Source: G039954875 sp039954875 (GTDB lineage Bacteria; Bacteroidota; Bacteroidia; Flavobacteriales; Blattabacteriaceae). Taken from it: a DNA stretch of 64,000 nucleotides. The translations under genes were made by a program, and so were the position numbers. Under the pieces are notes generated by a model, which did no database searches, had not been told where the DNA came from, and saw only the letters and a list, made by a program, of their open reading frames with translations. Positions 47,400 to 59,539 of this stretch are shown one piece after another (within the stretch, counting starts at the first letter, position 1; each line of letters starts with the position of its first letter). The stretch spans positions 1,240,001 through 1,304,000 of the forward strand of contig CP157202.1 in assembly GCA_039954875.1 (NCBI GenBank). Direction: 5' to 3'.

Positions 47400-50300
47400 T
47401 CATTGTTATTTTAATCAACAAAGGCGGGGGGTGTCTTCTAATAGCGGTTCTTTCCTCAGGTCGAGATAGAGAGGCCATATCCAGGCTTATTGAATTCTAA
47501 CAAGATGACCATATACCGTTGAGGTTCCTGTCCCCCTTATGAGATGTCGGGCGAATACGTAACAGTGAAGTAAGTATACCCATCTATACCGAATTCGATA
47601 GTTTCGTTCATCTGAGGTTGTCTGGGATTCCAAAGTACCATGTCCACATTGACCACTTCATCTCTCAAAGCTTCAACTAAGACCTCTTAGAACTTGTCTT
47701 TTTGATGTATGATCAAGTATGCACAATTGCAGTAGGCCAAGGTATTGAATTGTTTATCAGGCTTAAGCCAGGTGATAATAGGCAAAATCAGGGTTTCTTG
47801 CAGAAGCCATCACTAGATCTTCCAAGCCTTGTTGTCAAATACGTAATAGTAGCTTTTGTCTTTGGTGATTTCGATCAGATTGATAACTTCTTGGGAGAGG
47901 ATATATTTTTTCTCCCTCAGATAGAAAAAGTTATAATTGCCAATGGGGATCACTGTGGAGAGGGCCACTTTGGATAAGATATCACCATGCACTAAAGCCT
48001 TCTTTGCACCTTATAAGGTGTGAGTTATCTTCTTATCTACGATGTAGCTTGTTTGGGTCTGAAATACAGCTTATGAGAGGCTTTCCAAAGAGATGGAACT
48101 TTTGCTTTCTGTGAATAAAGACTACACAAAACCTTTTTAGGTGCTGAGGTAGATCTGCTCTTCGAGGCTGTAATTTTCTATCACCTCGAATTGAATGATT
48201 TTCCTCTCAGCTTGGACACTGTTGATAATGGTAGTGATGAAGAGAATCTTCTTACGGGGATCATAGACTAATTACTTTCCGTTTTGGAATTGTGATAAGA
48301 ATGGGTCAATTTTTTTTAAAAAAAATATCTGATTTTGATACAAGGATTGCCCTTATCTAGATAACGTTTGTAGATAATGATGAACCTGTAGAGGGCTATT
48401 TTTTTCCTTTTCCTACCAGAGTATCCCAGATGATCTGTTCGTTGAATAGATTTTGTTCAATAGTTTAGTATTGGACAAAAGCCCTTCTATAGTAAAGGAA
48501 AGATGTAAATCAGTACTCCAAATACTAAGATAATTGCCTATCCTCTCAATGTAATGCGCTAAAGTAATGGTATTCTTATCCGAAATGTAGATCTGTATGG
48601 TTTTACGTCTTAGTTTTTTCAAAAAATTGACAACGATACCCCCCATATGTTTGATCTCAAGGGTAAATTGGGCTTACCATCTGGATTTTATCCTTGGATA
48701 GAGATTCAGTGTTTTTTATCACCTTTATAAGTTAGGCTGATTTGCGAATAACAGATAACATCAGCATCTTTCTCAGAGTGATCGAGATAGGTGTTTAGGA
48801 GCAGTCTGGCCATAGCGCTTCTGGGTTAGTCTTGTTTATCTTTTCTGTTTACGTCACGGGCCAGATAAAATATTTTTGATCCCTATCGACGCCTAGTGAT
48901 GAGAAGTTGGTACAGCTAAAGCTGGTCATTAGTAAAGCCATTTGCTTGAGCTATAACTTACATAGAAGCTGTATCGTTTCTAGTTACCTATATCTTGTAG
49001 GTATAAGGGAATGTAGGGCTCTACTGTCACTAGTACACCCCCATGGGCATTGCTCAAGCAGGATCACACACCATCAATTGATAATATCATAGAGTTATGC
49101 AGCACTGAAATGGTATTCTTCGAGGAGGCCCTGTAGTATGGTACTGCCGACCCGAGTCATGACGACATGATAGTTGTCGTTTTAGCTTTGGTATGGAGTC
49201 TACCCCCCAAACCGGATTAGATTTTGAACTCGGTTATACCTTCAGTGATCGTATGATCACCAATTCCCTAGCTAAGGGTGACCGAGCTGATATCTGAGAG
49301 TAGGTTTTTTTTTGCCAACTAGATTATTTTCCTCCTGTGCAGCAAACAATTCTTTTCGTTTTAAATCACAGCCAAGCCAACCCTCTGTAATGAGCTTGAA
49401 AATATTTTGATAAAATTCCTCAAATATATTTTTAAGTAGGGTAGGAGGCGAGTTTTTCAACGAAACTTTTTTTTCTCAAATTCAGCTATGATCCAATAAA
49501 GACTGATTTGAATGGTTTGGTTCTTGACAAGTGTGTGTTGCACAATAAGTTGAAAAAACCTAGTTTGGATCTGTTGCTCCATGCTGAAGACTGATATAAT
49601 GAAAAAATACCACTATATCATAATGATCAGGTTGTCGACTGATTGATCTAATTTGACTTTAGCGTTACTCAACTTGACATTGAGAATAAGGTTTTTTCAT
49701 AGGGGGTATTGACAAATATCTGGACATATCAAGAGGTCGTTAAGGCCCTCATCGTCAATATTGAGCAGGATTTTTTACTCAAGGGTAAGAGCTCAGAACA
49801 TGCCTTACCATTTTTTTGATAGCTTTCTTTTAGTTGTGCAAACTTGGCTGCGTCGAGAGACTATTTCTACGCCCAGGATAAGGCCTTTGTCACTGATCCA
49901 GATATTGCCTTGAAAGAGGGTAATAAGGGGGGATGGATGACATTTAAGAAAAACACTTCAAGAGTTTCGATGGTGAAAGTTTCTGATTGAGGCTCCTTTC
50001 TGTCGATAAAGTAAGTGTTTTTTTTGTTTTGCATATCTGCTGCTATACACAACGGCTCTTGGTTGAGACAGTTGTCGCTTTGATAATGGCCAGATAACCC
50101 TGGGATTTTGGGTATAGTAGTAATATCCGTAAGCGGCTATTTGAATCCAGACAAGAGCAGTATGGAGCAAGGATAGTTCTGTAAGTGTTTTTTTCCTATT
50201 TTCGGTCAGGACTTTACGGGTTAATGCGAAGCTTTTTGAGTTAATCTTTATGCCTGACATGACCAGTTTCTCTTCAGCCCCCCACTACATTGATTGGGTA

Positions 50301-50880
50301 TTGGACTTTTGTGTCTTGCTCAGTTGATAGGGCCCAGGTCAAGACGTTAGCTTGGATGAAAATTTTATCTTCAGAAATTGGTGTTACTTGATAACTTTTT
50401 TGCACCGTAAAATAGAAATTAGTCGGTTAGCAGGCTTTTGAGACCTTTGAGGAAGAAATGCTTAGTATCGTCAAAATCGGTAATCTATACAAAATATTTT
50501 TCTATTTTGGAGGTGAGGATAAATCGCTATGCGTTGATTTGATTCTTTTAGGTTTGCAGGTATGCAGGCATCTTTGAGTAGAAATTCTTAGTAAGAATAC
50601 AGGTCTTCTTCTTGTCTGCTGATCGACGCGAGTGTTTCATAGGCCTCTATAGGATCTTGATCAATACCACACCACCTTGGCTTGGCTTGCTTGTTGGATC
50701 ATCATAAGAGATATATTTCCCATATCGATACGCGGCAAGACTATCTCCTTAGGGATACTATCGATATGGAGTAACACTATTTTTTGCTTGTATAGCAACT
50801 GACTCCTATGATGTTGACTAGCGAGCATTGCGGGCTGGCTATTACTTTTTGAACTTTTGCCATTTTGTGTGCACCAGTCC
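47400..50880 (-). other. Long decayed coding stretch, family not recognised
   Basis: About 3.5 kb of minus-strand debris. Readable pieces include YQVTPISEDKIFIQANVLTW (about 50390), KSFALTRKVLTENRKKTLTE (50240), RKEPQSETFTIETLEVFFLN (50000), GGIVVNFLKKLRRKTIQIYI (48640), NYNFFYLREKKYILSQEVIN (about 47940), KSYYYVFDNKAWKI and VNVDMVLWNPRQPQMNETIE (about 47665). One very large exported protein or two to three genes are possible. Position next to porV-gldJ-murF would fit porU, but I could not find its peptidase motifs, so I do not make that call. Stops occur about every 30 codons. Confidence 0.5.
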
Positions 50881-51221
50881 TCTGACTAACTTGGAATCTG
50901 ATCCCTGAGACCAAAAGGAAATCTATCTAAGAGATCCAAGCTTATTGGAAAAATAAGGCTGAACAATATGAATGGGAAAAAAGAAAGCATTATGGGTGGA
51001 ATCCTAGTAAAGTCGCCTCGAGTCCGGCCTAAGAAAAAGAAGTTTTTATTTAGGAAATCGCATTGGAAGGGAAGGCAATATGTAAAAAAATCAAAGATGA
51101 AATCAACGGAAAATTTCAGTCTATCTTTTTTCAAGAGAATTGTAGTAACTTCGGATGGCCATTCGAGAGAGATGTTTGATATTAATATTAATAGTTTTAA
51201 AACTTTAAACCAATGATAATT
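50881..51221. other. Spacer with small fossil before the lipoprotein gene
   Basis: A plus-strand piece reads YWKNKAEQYEWEKRKHYGWN then PSKVASSP (about 50935-51020) before it breaks; it looks like the end of a lost charged protein. A longer open frame at 50968-51216 is Lys/Arg-rich and probably chance. The last 50 bases are AT-rich and should contain the lipoprotein promoter. Confidence 0.35.
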
Positions 51222-51737
51222 ATGAAGTTTTCACATGTGTTTCTTGCAGCATTTTTGATCATGTCCTGTAATGATGATAAGAAAAACGATAAAAATAAAG
51301 TGGAGGATCTCGCTGAAAAAGATGAAAATAAACAATTTGATTGCACTACCCTTAAGAAAGAATGCCTAGTAGGAAATTGGAAAGTCAAGTCTGCCAAATT
51401 GGGTGAAAATAATCAAACCATGACGGATAAAACCTTGACTGAATCCCAAAAGAGTCAAAATCTTAACATTACAAATGAAAAAATATCGGGAAAAATATTG
51501 TTAGTTAAAGCTGAGGAAATTGAACTGGAAGATAACCCCATTACATTAACTGATACTGATTATACCTTCGTAGAAAACGACAAAAAGATCACATTCAATA
51601 AAGATCAAACCACATCTATAGAAGTAACGATCAAAGCCTTTAAAAACAAAGAATTAACTCTGGAGATCTCAGGAAATACAACAAATGCTCATCAGGCTAA
51701 ACATTACGTATTAGAAACTGTTTGGAGCAAAGAATAA
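51222..51737 (+). CDS. Small lipoprotein, lipocalin-like
   Basis: From ATG 51222 (MKFSHVFLAAFLIMSC) the protein has 171 residues and a lipoprotein signal ending IMSC, so Cys16 would be acylated. The next 20 residues are Asp/Lys/Glu-rich, a linker. The block ECLVGNWKVKSAKL is the usual start of Bacteroidota 'lipocalin-like' domains, followed by alternating polar/hydrophobic strands. The domain role is unknown; members bind small hydrophobic ligands at most by inference. The gene is intact, has its own terminator, and is an island between two large decayed regions, so it is probably expressed and used. Confidence 0.7.
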   Translation: MKFSHVFLAAFLIMSCNDDKKNDKNKVEDLAEKDENKQFDCTTLKKECLVGNWKVKSAKLGENNQTMTDKTLTESQKSQNLNITNEKISGKILLVKAEEIELEDNPITLTDTDYTFVENDKKITFNKDQTTSIEVTIKAFKNKELTLEISGNTTNAHQAKHYVLETVWSKE

Positions 51738-51810
51738 ACTTCTCTTTTTGATTAAATTTGCTCATTCATCTTCATAGCTTTTACTAAACTAAGAACTGTT
51801 TTTATATAGA

Positions 51811-51843
51811 ACCGCCAAGCTTACGTTTGGCGGTTTTTTTTAT
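51811..51843 (+). terminator. Intrinsic terminator after the lipoprotein gene
   Basis: AACCGCCAA (51812-51820) pairs with TTGGCGGTT (51829-51837) around a GCTTACGT loop, followed by a run of T. It is a classic rho-independent terminator about 75 bases after the lipoprotein stop. Confidence 0.85.
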
Positions 51844-52600
51844 AAATCTGCTAGGAAATTTAAGAGCAAGAAAGTGTATCTTATACTGGGAGTAATTTAT
51901 TAATAATGAGTGCGTTATGGAAATACCAGATCGATGATAATCAAATATTTACAAAAAATGAGAAGCTCTATATAGGGAGAGATTTGACTAATTTAGTTAG
52001 AGCTATGGTTATTTATTTTATCTAATATTGAGATATAAATTCAAGTTTTAGGACAGTACACGGGACAGGTAAAATGGTACATAAATTATTAAAAAAATGA
52101 TTCAACGCATTATCAAATAAACCAAGTGGGACAGCAAATAGGACAGTCGAGAAAGTTTAAAAAGACCTCCCCTTCTTTTCCCTCTTTCTTTCCCCCATAA
52201 CCTCTTATTATACCCCCCTTAATCCCCAAAAAAAAGAAAAAAGGGACAAGAAAAACAACATCCAAAGAACACAAAGTCTCCTTCCAATCATCTTGCCAGA
52301 CTTCAAGATGAGAAGAAAAAAAATAAGACGAAAAGCTTTTTAAAGCCTCGGGGTCGCCTGGAAAATACTCTGTAGTCCCCCATTTTCCCACATTACTTCG
52401 TGGAGAAAATCGATTAAATAGGTTATAAGTAGTTTTAAAGTATATTTTACGTCACACATCAAACCCTAAAAATAATATTCAATTCATATTAAGGAAAAAT
52501 ATACAAATAACCATGAAATAACTTTTTATGTTATATTTATAATAATTAATAATTTTACCCTTTTTTATGTATACCTTTGCCCTTCAAGTAAACACACGTT
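51844..52600. other. Non-coding or decayed spacer before the prophage
   Basis: No gene. 52150-52400 is rich in CCCC/AAAA runs and gives a low-complexity open frame on the minus strand that I reject. 52470-52600 is AT-rich. Confidence 0.45.
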
Positions 52601-52604
52601 TTTA

Positions 52605-53690
52605 TTTCTCTAGTGAACTCCTTTGACAAATATTTAAGCCCTGAGAAATGTTTGCATGGCGTGTGCGACTATATCAACTTGCGAAACGCTAACGGCTCTT
52701 CTGCTCGTCATCCCCACAACGAGGCCAGAAGGACCACCTTTTGAAAGCGCTATCTGGCCAAAGCAATGCGCTTAAGAGAAGCCGTGCCTGATCTGACATT
52801 GCGGCTCTCTAAAGGAAAATATACCGGTTTAGGTCTTGCCCTTAAAATCAAACCCAATAAACTCATATAAAATTAAAGTAGTGTATGGGGTAACTTCCAG
52901 AACAAGACTGGAAAATACAAGTATATCACAATTTATATCAGGCTATAGAAATAATTGATCAATACTTAGGGTAGTAATAAAAATATCAGCCTCGTAAGGA
53001 AATAAAAATACCTATAAGAAGAACAGAGGAAGGCAATGGAATTCATATCAGAAATAAGAAGATTGTATCCATCAGGGCTCTTATTATATCGGAGGTACTG
53101 CAGTGATGGCTTTGAAAAAAAACAAGGGAAAAACATCCAACCACTAAAGCTACAAAAGAATAAATATAGCCTTATGTGAAGGAATTATTTATCAGTCATG
53201 AAATTGTTTCCGAAGTTATAAAAAAGATGGAGACTCTCACCGAGGTCAAGATCGTGGAGGATACGCTAATGAGAGGATTCAAAAGTACCCCGATGCTATA
53301 TTTTATTTAAAGAACAATCATGACTATAAGTATAAGAGTGAGGAAGATATCAATCTAAACGGTTAAATTCTCTGATAGATAAATGATTATAAATGGTAAG
53401 AGATGATACGGATTAACCTCCATACCAAGAGCTCTACCGTACAAGCAAGTCCATCATCCCCTAGTTTGTCAAAAAGATTCATTTAGACGGGACACAGCGG
53501 TACTTTGAGATGACCAATAAAAAAATAAAAAAAATAATTTTTCAGACCACAGATATTGTTCAGAGGGATAAAGATTTCTTCAGATAATCAGACAACGCAT
53601 TTAAAATCCATCGTGGGCCTCACGACCTTTGTAGGGGTCGAGATGAAAGAGTGACAAAGTAAAAAAAATATTTTGATACCATAATCCTTG
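52605..53690 (+). pseudogene. Debris upstream of the terminase remnant
   Basis: Plus-strand pieces: FDKYLSPEKCLHGVCDYINL and RYLAKAMRLREAVPDLTLRL (52612-52870), EIVSEVIKKMETLTEVKIVE (about 53202), and YPDAIFYLKNNHDYKYKSEE (about 53287). None names a family, but position before the terminase suggests early or packaging-related phage genes (for example a small terminase subunit). Many stops. Confidence 0.35.
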
Positions 53691-53699
53691 AGCATTAGG

Positions 53700-54540
53700 G
53701 AAAAATAAACCAAAAATCGAGTGGTTTTAGTGATGAACCCCACCGAGGCCCATCACTTTATCTACCGACAATACGTCAAAAAAGATCCACAATCGCGTGG
53801 AAATAGAGAGCGTCTACGTATAAATCTCCACACACACACTAAAGTGTGGTCACATAGACACAAACTATTTGAACAACCTCAAACACTTCTCAAAGCCTTT
53901 TAAAATGAAGTGGTTTTGATCAAGAGAGAACACCCGTGTAAATACGCTGATCGCATTATCGGGCAATTAAAAGGTAAAGCCCGAAGGGATGATTTTTAAA
54001 AATTGGAAAAAAGGCATCTTTGATAATTCTCTGCCTTACTGCTACGCACAAGACTACGGCTTTTCTATGGATTCCACCCACCCTGATCAAAGTAGTCGTG
54101 GAGGAAAGACTAAATAGAGTCTATTTTTGGGAAATTTTTTAAAAAGAAAGCTTCTCTGAGGGCACCTCCGAAATCGCACGATTGAACAAGGCCTATATCT
54201 AAAGACCCGAAGACTATATTGTAGGGGACAATGTCGAAGAGCGCCTGATATGGGATTTGCGCAAAGAAGGGCGCAATATGGTCTCTGCAGAAAAAGGTCC
54301 CAGGAGCATTACGGCAGATATTTTAGCCTTGTAGGATTACACCATTAATCATATAAGCCCTGAGAGTCATCACGCCAAAGAGGAGTTGAACAATTATATC
54401 TGGAACAATAAAAAAACGAACCTTCCCACCGATTACTACAATCATATCATAAACCAGTTAAAATATACTTTCAAAAGCTTGATCCCAAAACCACAAAGGT
54501 TTACCACAAAATGCAACACCCAGAAGTTAGGTGTTTTTTA
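53700..54540 (+). pseudogene. Phage terminase large subunit, decayed
   Basis: Pieces match the second half of a T4-like terminase: NPTEAHHFIYRQYVKKD, DRIIGQLKGKA, then F-KNWKKGIFDNSLPYCYAQD, DYGFSMDST-TLIKVVVEERLN (start of the RNase-H nuclease domain, with its Asp), SEIARLNKAYI, DYIVGDNVEERLIWDLRKEG (second Asp), NMVSAEKGPRSITADILAL and SPESHHAKEELNNYIWNNKK with DYYNHIINQLKYTF (the last Asp region). The enzyme packages phage DNA into heads. About ten lesions. The portal gene follows directly, the normal order. Confidence 0.8.
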
Positions 54541-55899
54541 AAAATTAAAAAAACGATGTAAAAATTTGATATCAATACCCTCTACGAAAAAATGCACGCT
54601 TAAGAGAAGAAAAAATTGAAGGCTATACCAAAAAGTATAGAAATGGTCGAAATATTCGCCCCACTCAGGTAGAAGAAGGTAAACAGAATAAATGGGTAAG
54701 CATGGAAGGCGGCAAGCGTTTGATCTCTGTGGCCAAGATTCCGCTAGCCTGTCAGCAGAAGATCGTACGCATGGGTATATTATCGTTTCTCTTTGGAGAG
54801 CCTCTACAAAGGATCCCTTCTGAAGAGAACGAAGCATTTGCCTTGATAGATGAGCTTTGGGGTAAAAACCGTTTGGAACACCTCTTGAGGATAGTTACCG
54901 AAAAGGTACGATCCGAGACTCAGAACGCTTTGGTATTCTTTAAAAAAAACGAGGAAGGATTTTTGGATATCAAAGCCAGAATCTTATAGAGTGGGGATGG
55001 GGAACTCTACCCCTATTTCGATAATAGGGACATGCAAGCCTTTGGCTAGAAATTTGAACAAGTGCGTGAACGTAGAATATAAAATAATCTATATCCCTTC
55101 ATCGAGAGTTTTTATCACATTTATCTCAAGGAGGATCAAAAAGACTGGGTATTGGATAGAAAAAAGAGCAAGCTTAATATTTTCAAAAGAATTCCTGTGG
55201 TATACCTTTTTCAGGAATATCCCAAGTGAGTGGTGGAGTGTGAAAGAGCTTATCGACCACTATGAAATGACCTTCTCAAAGTTTTGTGATACGAATGATT
55301 ACTTCGCCTCACCAATTCTTATGATCAAGGAAGCAGTGAATTCCCTACCGCAAAAAGATGAGACTGGAAAGTTCTTGAATCTCGACAGTATGGAAACCGA
55401 TCGGGGCAATGTGATGGTGGTCGATGTGTTGTATTTGACTTGAGATCAAACCTCTGAGGTTATACAATTGTAATTGGAACATGCGTGCTAATTAATCTAC
55501 TCCTTGACCGATACACCTGATTTATTTTTAGATAACCTCAATGGTCTCGGTCAGAGTGCCATCGGGCTTGGCCCTGCAAATGCTCTTTATGGGGGAGGGA
55601 GCATCATGAAGACGAAATGGAAGGAGAACGAATACGCTACAGTAGCCTCAATAGCCCTCAACATTTTGAAGGCAGGCCTTTCATTTATCCGTCTCGAACT
55701 TGTCAAAGCCTTCAAGCAGCTCAAGGTAAAGGTCAAATTCTCGAACATGCTGCCGAAAAAAACACACGAGATCGTCAGAACCATAAGCGAAGCCAACGCA
55801 GGCAAAGTCCTAATAAGCCAAGCTGAAGCAGTGCACAAAAACCCTTTGGTGAAAGACCCCTCCAAAACTTTGAAAGAACTCGATAAAGAAGCCGAATAA
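54541..55899 (+). pseudogene. Phage portal protein (SPP1 gp6-like), decayed
   Basis: Segments: EGYTKKYRNGRNIRPTQVEE, KWVSMEGGKRLISVAKIPLA and QQKIVRMGILSFLFGEPLQR (54680-54800), KVRSETQNALVFFKKNEEGF (about 54902), EDQKDWVLDRKKSKLNIFKR, FDNRDMQAF, KFCDTNDYFASPILMIKEAV, the late helix DTPDLFLDNLNGLGQSAIGL, then KWKENEYATVASIALNILKA. The pattern 'TDTPDLSLDNLKGLGxxSGIAL..' is the portal signature just before the C-terminal helical part. The portal ring is the DNA gate of the phage head. The end at 55899 is a normal stop after KELDKEAE. Confidence 0.8.
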
Positions 55900-55919
55900 G
55901 AAAAAACATTCAACCCCAA

Positions 55920-56800
55920 TCTCTCTGAAATTTATCGGATGCAGTGATACACGTAAAAGACCCTTACATAGAATTTCTTGAGTTGATAACCTCTGAAACC
56001 TTCAAGGTCGATGCCCTTTTTACAACGAACATATCGAAGCAACCGCACAGATGATACAATATTACAGCAAGAGAACCGAAAAGGATCTAAAGATCCACAC
56101 ACGGATGGGAAAGTTTTTGGACAAAGCCTTGCAAATCTTCCACCATGATTTATTGTTAGAGATTTTCGAAGGCATAAAGGAGGGCCGCGTTTTGGGCCAC
56201 AGCCATGTGTATCGGGCCGTCATGGACTATATCGAAACCATATGGCCGGAGAGCAAAACCCGCCTATGGAACCCCCCCTTTGAGCACCTCCCCTTGAAAA
56301 GGTCGTGCCCCTTGAGGAGAAGAAGGCCTGATTCAAGGTTAAACCGTAGGACATGGAAATTGAAACGACAAAACAAAATTCAAATCAATACCTTTTTTAA
56401 AAAGTGCCTCCGTGAAAGAAGCTCAACGGCGAACATAGCACAAGATTTGAAGCAATCTCTCAAAGATCCCAATCATAGACGCTTAAAAAGGGGCAAGAAC
56501 TAAAAGAGACAACTTGAATGAGGTCAAAACACAAAACCGTATCGCGGCCCGGCAAGAGGGCATACCGGTCCTCGGACAAGAATACTTTGAGGTTCTCGAG
56601 GACAGAAATCAATATAGCCTACCGCAAATCCGAATACGAGTGTTAGTATGTTTTCCCCTTATTTTAGGGATAAAAATAAGCCTATCGAAAGTCCATAAAA
56701 AGGGGCATGCATATGCGATAAGCTGCAAGGAAAATACTCGAAAGAGTTCCTTTTCCCGGGCTGGCATCTGCAATGTCTTTATCAAGCCGTCCCCGTGATG
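55920..56800 (+). pseudogene. Possible phage head-assembly protein, decayed
   Basis: Downstream of the portal, a frame from 56051 gives MIQYYSKRTEKDLKIHTRMG and FLDKALQIFHHDLLLEIFEG, a helical protein, and the segment FSRAGICNVFIK (other frame: FPGWHLQCLYQAVP, about 56757) resembles the 'GWHxxCxC' end of Mu gpF/SPP1 gp7 minor head proteins. The position directly after the portal is where such a gene is expected. Assignment is weak because the reading is interrupted many times. Confidence 0.4.
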
Positions 56801-58519
56801 CTCTAGTAAGGTCGGAATTCATCCAATACAGTAAAATAGGCAATATTGACCCTTCCAAACACATCCGAGAGATCCGAAAAAAGCGCAAGAATATTTGGAC
56901 GAAAATGCCGATCAAATCATGAATTGAAAGAACAGTTCCTATTTTATAAAGATCAATTTCAGTCATGTATAAGGTAAATGATTTATTTTCAAAGGTTCTA
57001 AATAAAAGCTTATGATAGGAAGTTCCCTGGAGGTTATACTGCTGGGCTACAGCGTACATCAAGCAAGAGGACCTATCGATAAGCCCTGAGGAGCCTTTTG
57101 CTGCATGTGAAAAAGATTTAAGAACAGGTAAAGTGATAAGAGAGAATAAAGCTCTTTATCTGCTGGTTTTTTCACAATTATACAAACAAGAGACGCCCGA
57201 TGAGTTTTACTGAGACGCGGAACTGACATTTTTGTCAGAGCGCAACATAGAGCTCTTATTAAAGGAGCCTTTAGGGAAGAGGTAAAAAGCAAAAAGGCCG
57301 AAATCGGGCCCAGAGAAATGATAGCGCTCTTGAGGCCCCCTCTCTGGGTAACGTTGTAGAAAAATAAGCCATATCCCCATTAACAAAATTTGGGGAAGTC
57401 TTACAAAGGGAGGATTTTCGAAAAATTTGACCCTTGTGATCAAGACCGAGAAGGAAGAGGAGATCCCTCAGACAATAGAACTCTTAAAAAGCAGCCGTTT
57501 AAAGTAGACCGTAGAGCCGACCGCGACCTTACCGAGCCCCCCCCCATGCTAGCTATTCTTAAAGAGACCCAACACGCTACCCCTAAGTAATTTCAAGAAG
57601 GGCAGACACCCTCTTAGACCAAGGAGTTGTATGAAAAATTCGAATTCTTCTAATAGACGGGCTAAGGTGAGCTGAAATACTCCCAGGCCCAAGCCCTCTT
57701 TTATCCAAGTAGCCTCTACCGTAACATCTGAAATAAAAATGGCTCAGGAGAATTCAACTGCAAGAAGAGATCCCTCTTGATAATCAAATCACCCCCCACT
57801 GAAGAGGAATACAGAAGCATAAAACAATTTCTTTTATCCAACATCTCAGCCTCAAGACTGCCCCTTGGGGGCTCAAGCCGACAAAATCAGTAAGGGACAG
57901 GTACAAAATATTATAGCCAATCTTTAAAAAATAAAAGAAGAACATATCCTATAGCTCAATGACGTTATCGTTAACTACCTCTTGAGACCATATCGGGAGG
58001 CAGGAACTTGAATTTAAAGGAGTATGACAAATCCGTAATCGATGCCGGCTATGTGGTTTACAAGAAAAGCTAAAAATATATCTCTTTGAGTGGAGCAAGA
58101 ACATTGAAGAGGTTAAGTAGGTGGTATAAGGCACGACCAAAGAAGTCAATGTTTACAAAGGCTCTTGCGGCCTCAAGGCGGGAAAGGAGATCAAAAGTAG
58201 CATTAAGCCCTCCCTCCTCCATAGAAACTTCTCATGAAGACCATGGCCTCCTCAAACTCGAAAAGCCCATAGGATAAAATCTTGATCAAAGATTGTGGTC
58301 TCTATAAACCGTTTAGCAGCTACCATATAATGAATGAACATTGTCATAAGCACACTAGTGAAAGAAAAGCTCTATGTAGGGGTATAGTTCGGGGCACAGT
58401 GAACGAAACTATAATACCATTTGCTCTGAAAAGAGGAAGATAAAAATAAACCACCCTTAATCTGGTTTTATTCTGAATAGTTAAAAAGTTTAAAAAAAAC
58501 ACAACCCAATACATTGTTT
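56801..58519 (+). other. Decayed phage region between head protein and capsid
   Basis: Expected location of the prohead protease/scaffold. Readable pieces such as SSLSAGFFTIIQTRDA and KSKKAEIGPREMIALL (57280-57330), and PPTEEEYRSIKQFLLSNISA (about 57793), are helical and charged like scaffold proteins, but no protease motif is evident. A run of nine C lies at about 57537. Confidence 0.4.
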
Positions 58520-59530
58520 CAGCAGTATGTGAAGAAATACCTTAGCCCTCATCGCTAAGGGCTTGGTAAAAAGAATCAATGACAAAAAATATCCACCCGC
58601 TTATATCTTTAAACAATTTTTTAAGAACAAGTACGAATCCACCTTGTGAAGTTCGAGAGCATCACCGAGAGAACATAAGTAGTGGCTACCGATGTTGTAG
58701 AGATGGATTCTGAATTACCTTTAAAAAATAGGATAAGATCTCCAAAGCCTAAAGAGATCTGCCCAAAATCGGAATGAAGATGCAACTTAGAGAGAACTAA
58801 ATTAACAACATTGACATCATGCTCGAGCAGAATAGGAATGGAAAACTGAGTGAACTATCACAGCATTGATATTTTATGATGTGAAAAAATGTATCGAATG
58901 GGGCTACAATAGGCTAAAATATATAACCCTTCAGGGCTCTATCCACCAGGGTGATAGAAGTCAAAGAATAGAACAACATCGAGATAAAGCATCGTGTCGA
59001 ACTCGTCATTTCATCAAATAACATATTCGAAAGCACTCTCAAATGGGACGATGCCAAGTCCAAAACCTTGGATAACATAGAAAAGATAGTATAGACGGCA
59101 CGCAAAAACAACAACAAGCTCACGCATGTCTTTATGCGGGCCGAACAAGTCAATCAGCTCAAAAGAAATGATCAGGTAAAAGCTCAAAGAGAATCGAGAG
59201 CTAAGATCAGCTCCTATAAAAGGTTCTTCCTTCAAGATATTAATGAATGTTTTTTAAGGAATATGGTTTGATCATAGAACCAATGGATCCTTTGCCCCTG
59301 GAGGTATTTGGCCGCAAGGCGGGGTCATCTTCTTAAGGAAAGGATGTCCAGAAGATTTGATTTATAGCGATTCGATCGAATCAATATATCCTGTAAATGT
59401 GGTTTATAGAAAGGTGGATGATTACATTCTGGTACCGAGATTCGAGAGAATGAATTCTCTCATGGAGTTGGCCACCGCACGGAAGAGCCATCTCTGTATT
59501 AAAAGACACTCAAGAAGTCTATAATTAAAC
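58520..59530 (+). pseudogene. Phage major capsid protein (E-family-like), decayed
   Basis: Readable across frames: LIAKGLVKRINDKKYPPAYI, FKQFFKNKYEST, ATDVVEMDSELPL, DVKKCIEWGYNRLKYITLQ, IKHRVELVISSNNIFESTLK, WDDAKSKTLDNIEKIV, KNNNKLTHVFMRAEQVNQLK, and after more shifts GGVIFLKERM-like, GDLIYSDSIESIYPVNVVY, KVDDYILV and MELATARSMAI-like VLKDTQEVY. The order (polar N-arm, 'VMRxxxVxxL', 'PxGxVxxL', 'NPxxxxTARAMAIPV') is that of E-family major capsid proteins used by siphophages. At least fifteen lesions. It is the strongest evidence that this region was a prophage. Confidence 0.75.
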
Positions 59531-59539
59531 ACACTAAAT

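Noticed and set aside
52113..52391. Minus-strand open frame of 92 codons
   Set aside because: Low-complexity sequence from CCCC/AAAA runs; Phe/Gly-rich translation, no family.
56514..58277. Several open frames of 60-94 codons in the prophage region
   Set aside because: Basic, low-similarity translations in mixed frames; better explained as fragments of decayed phage genes than as separate genes.
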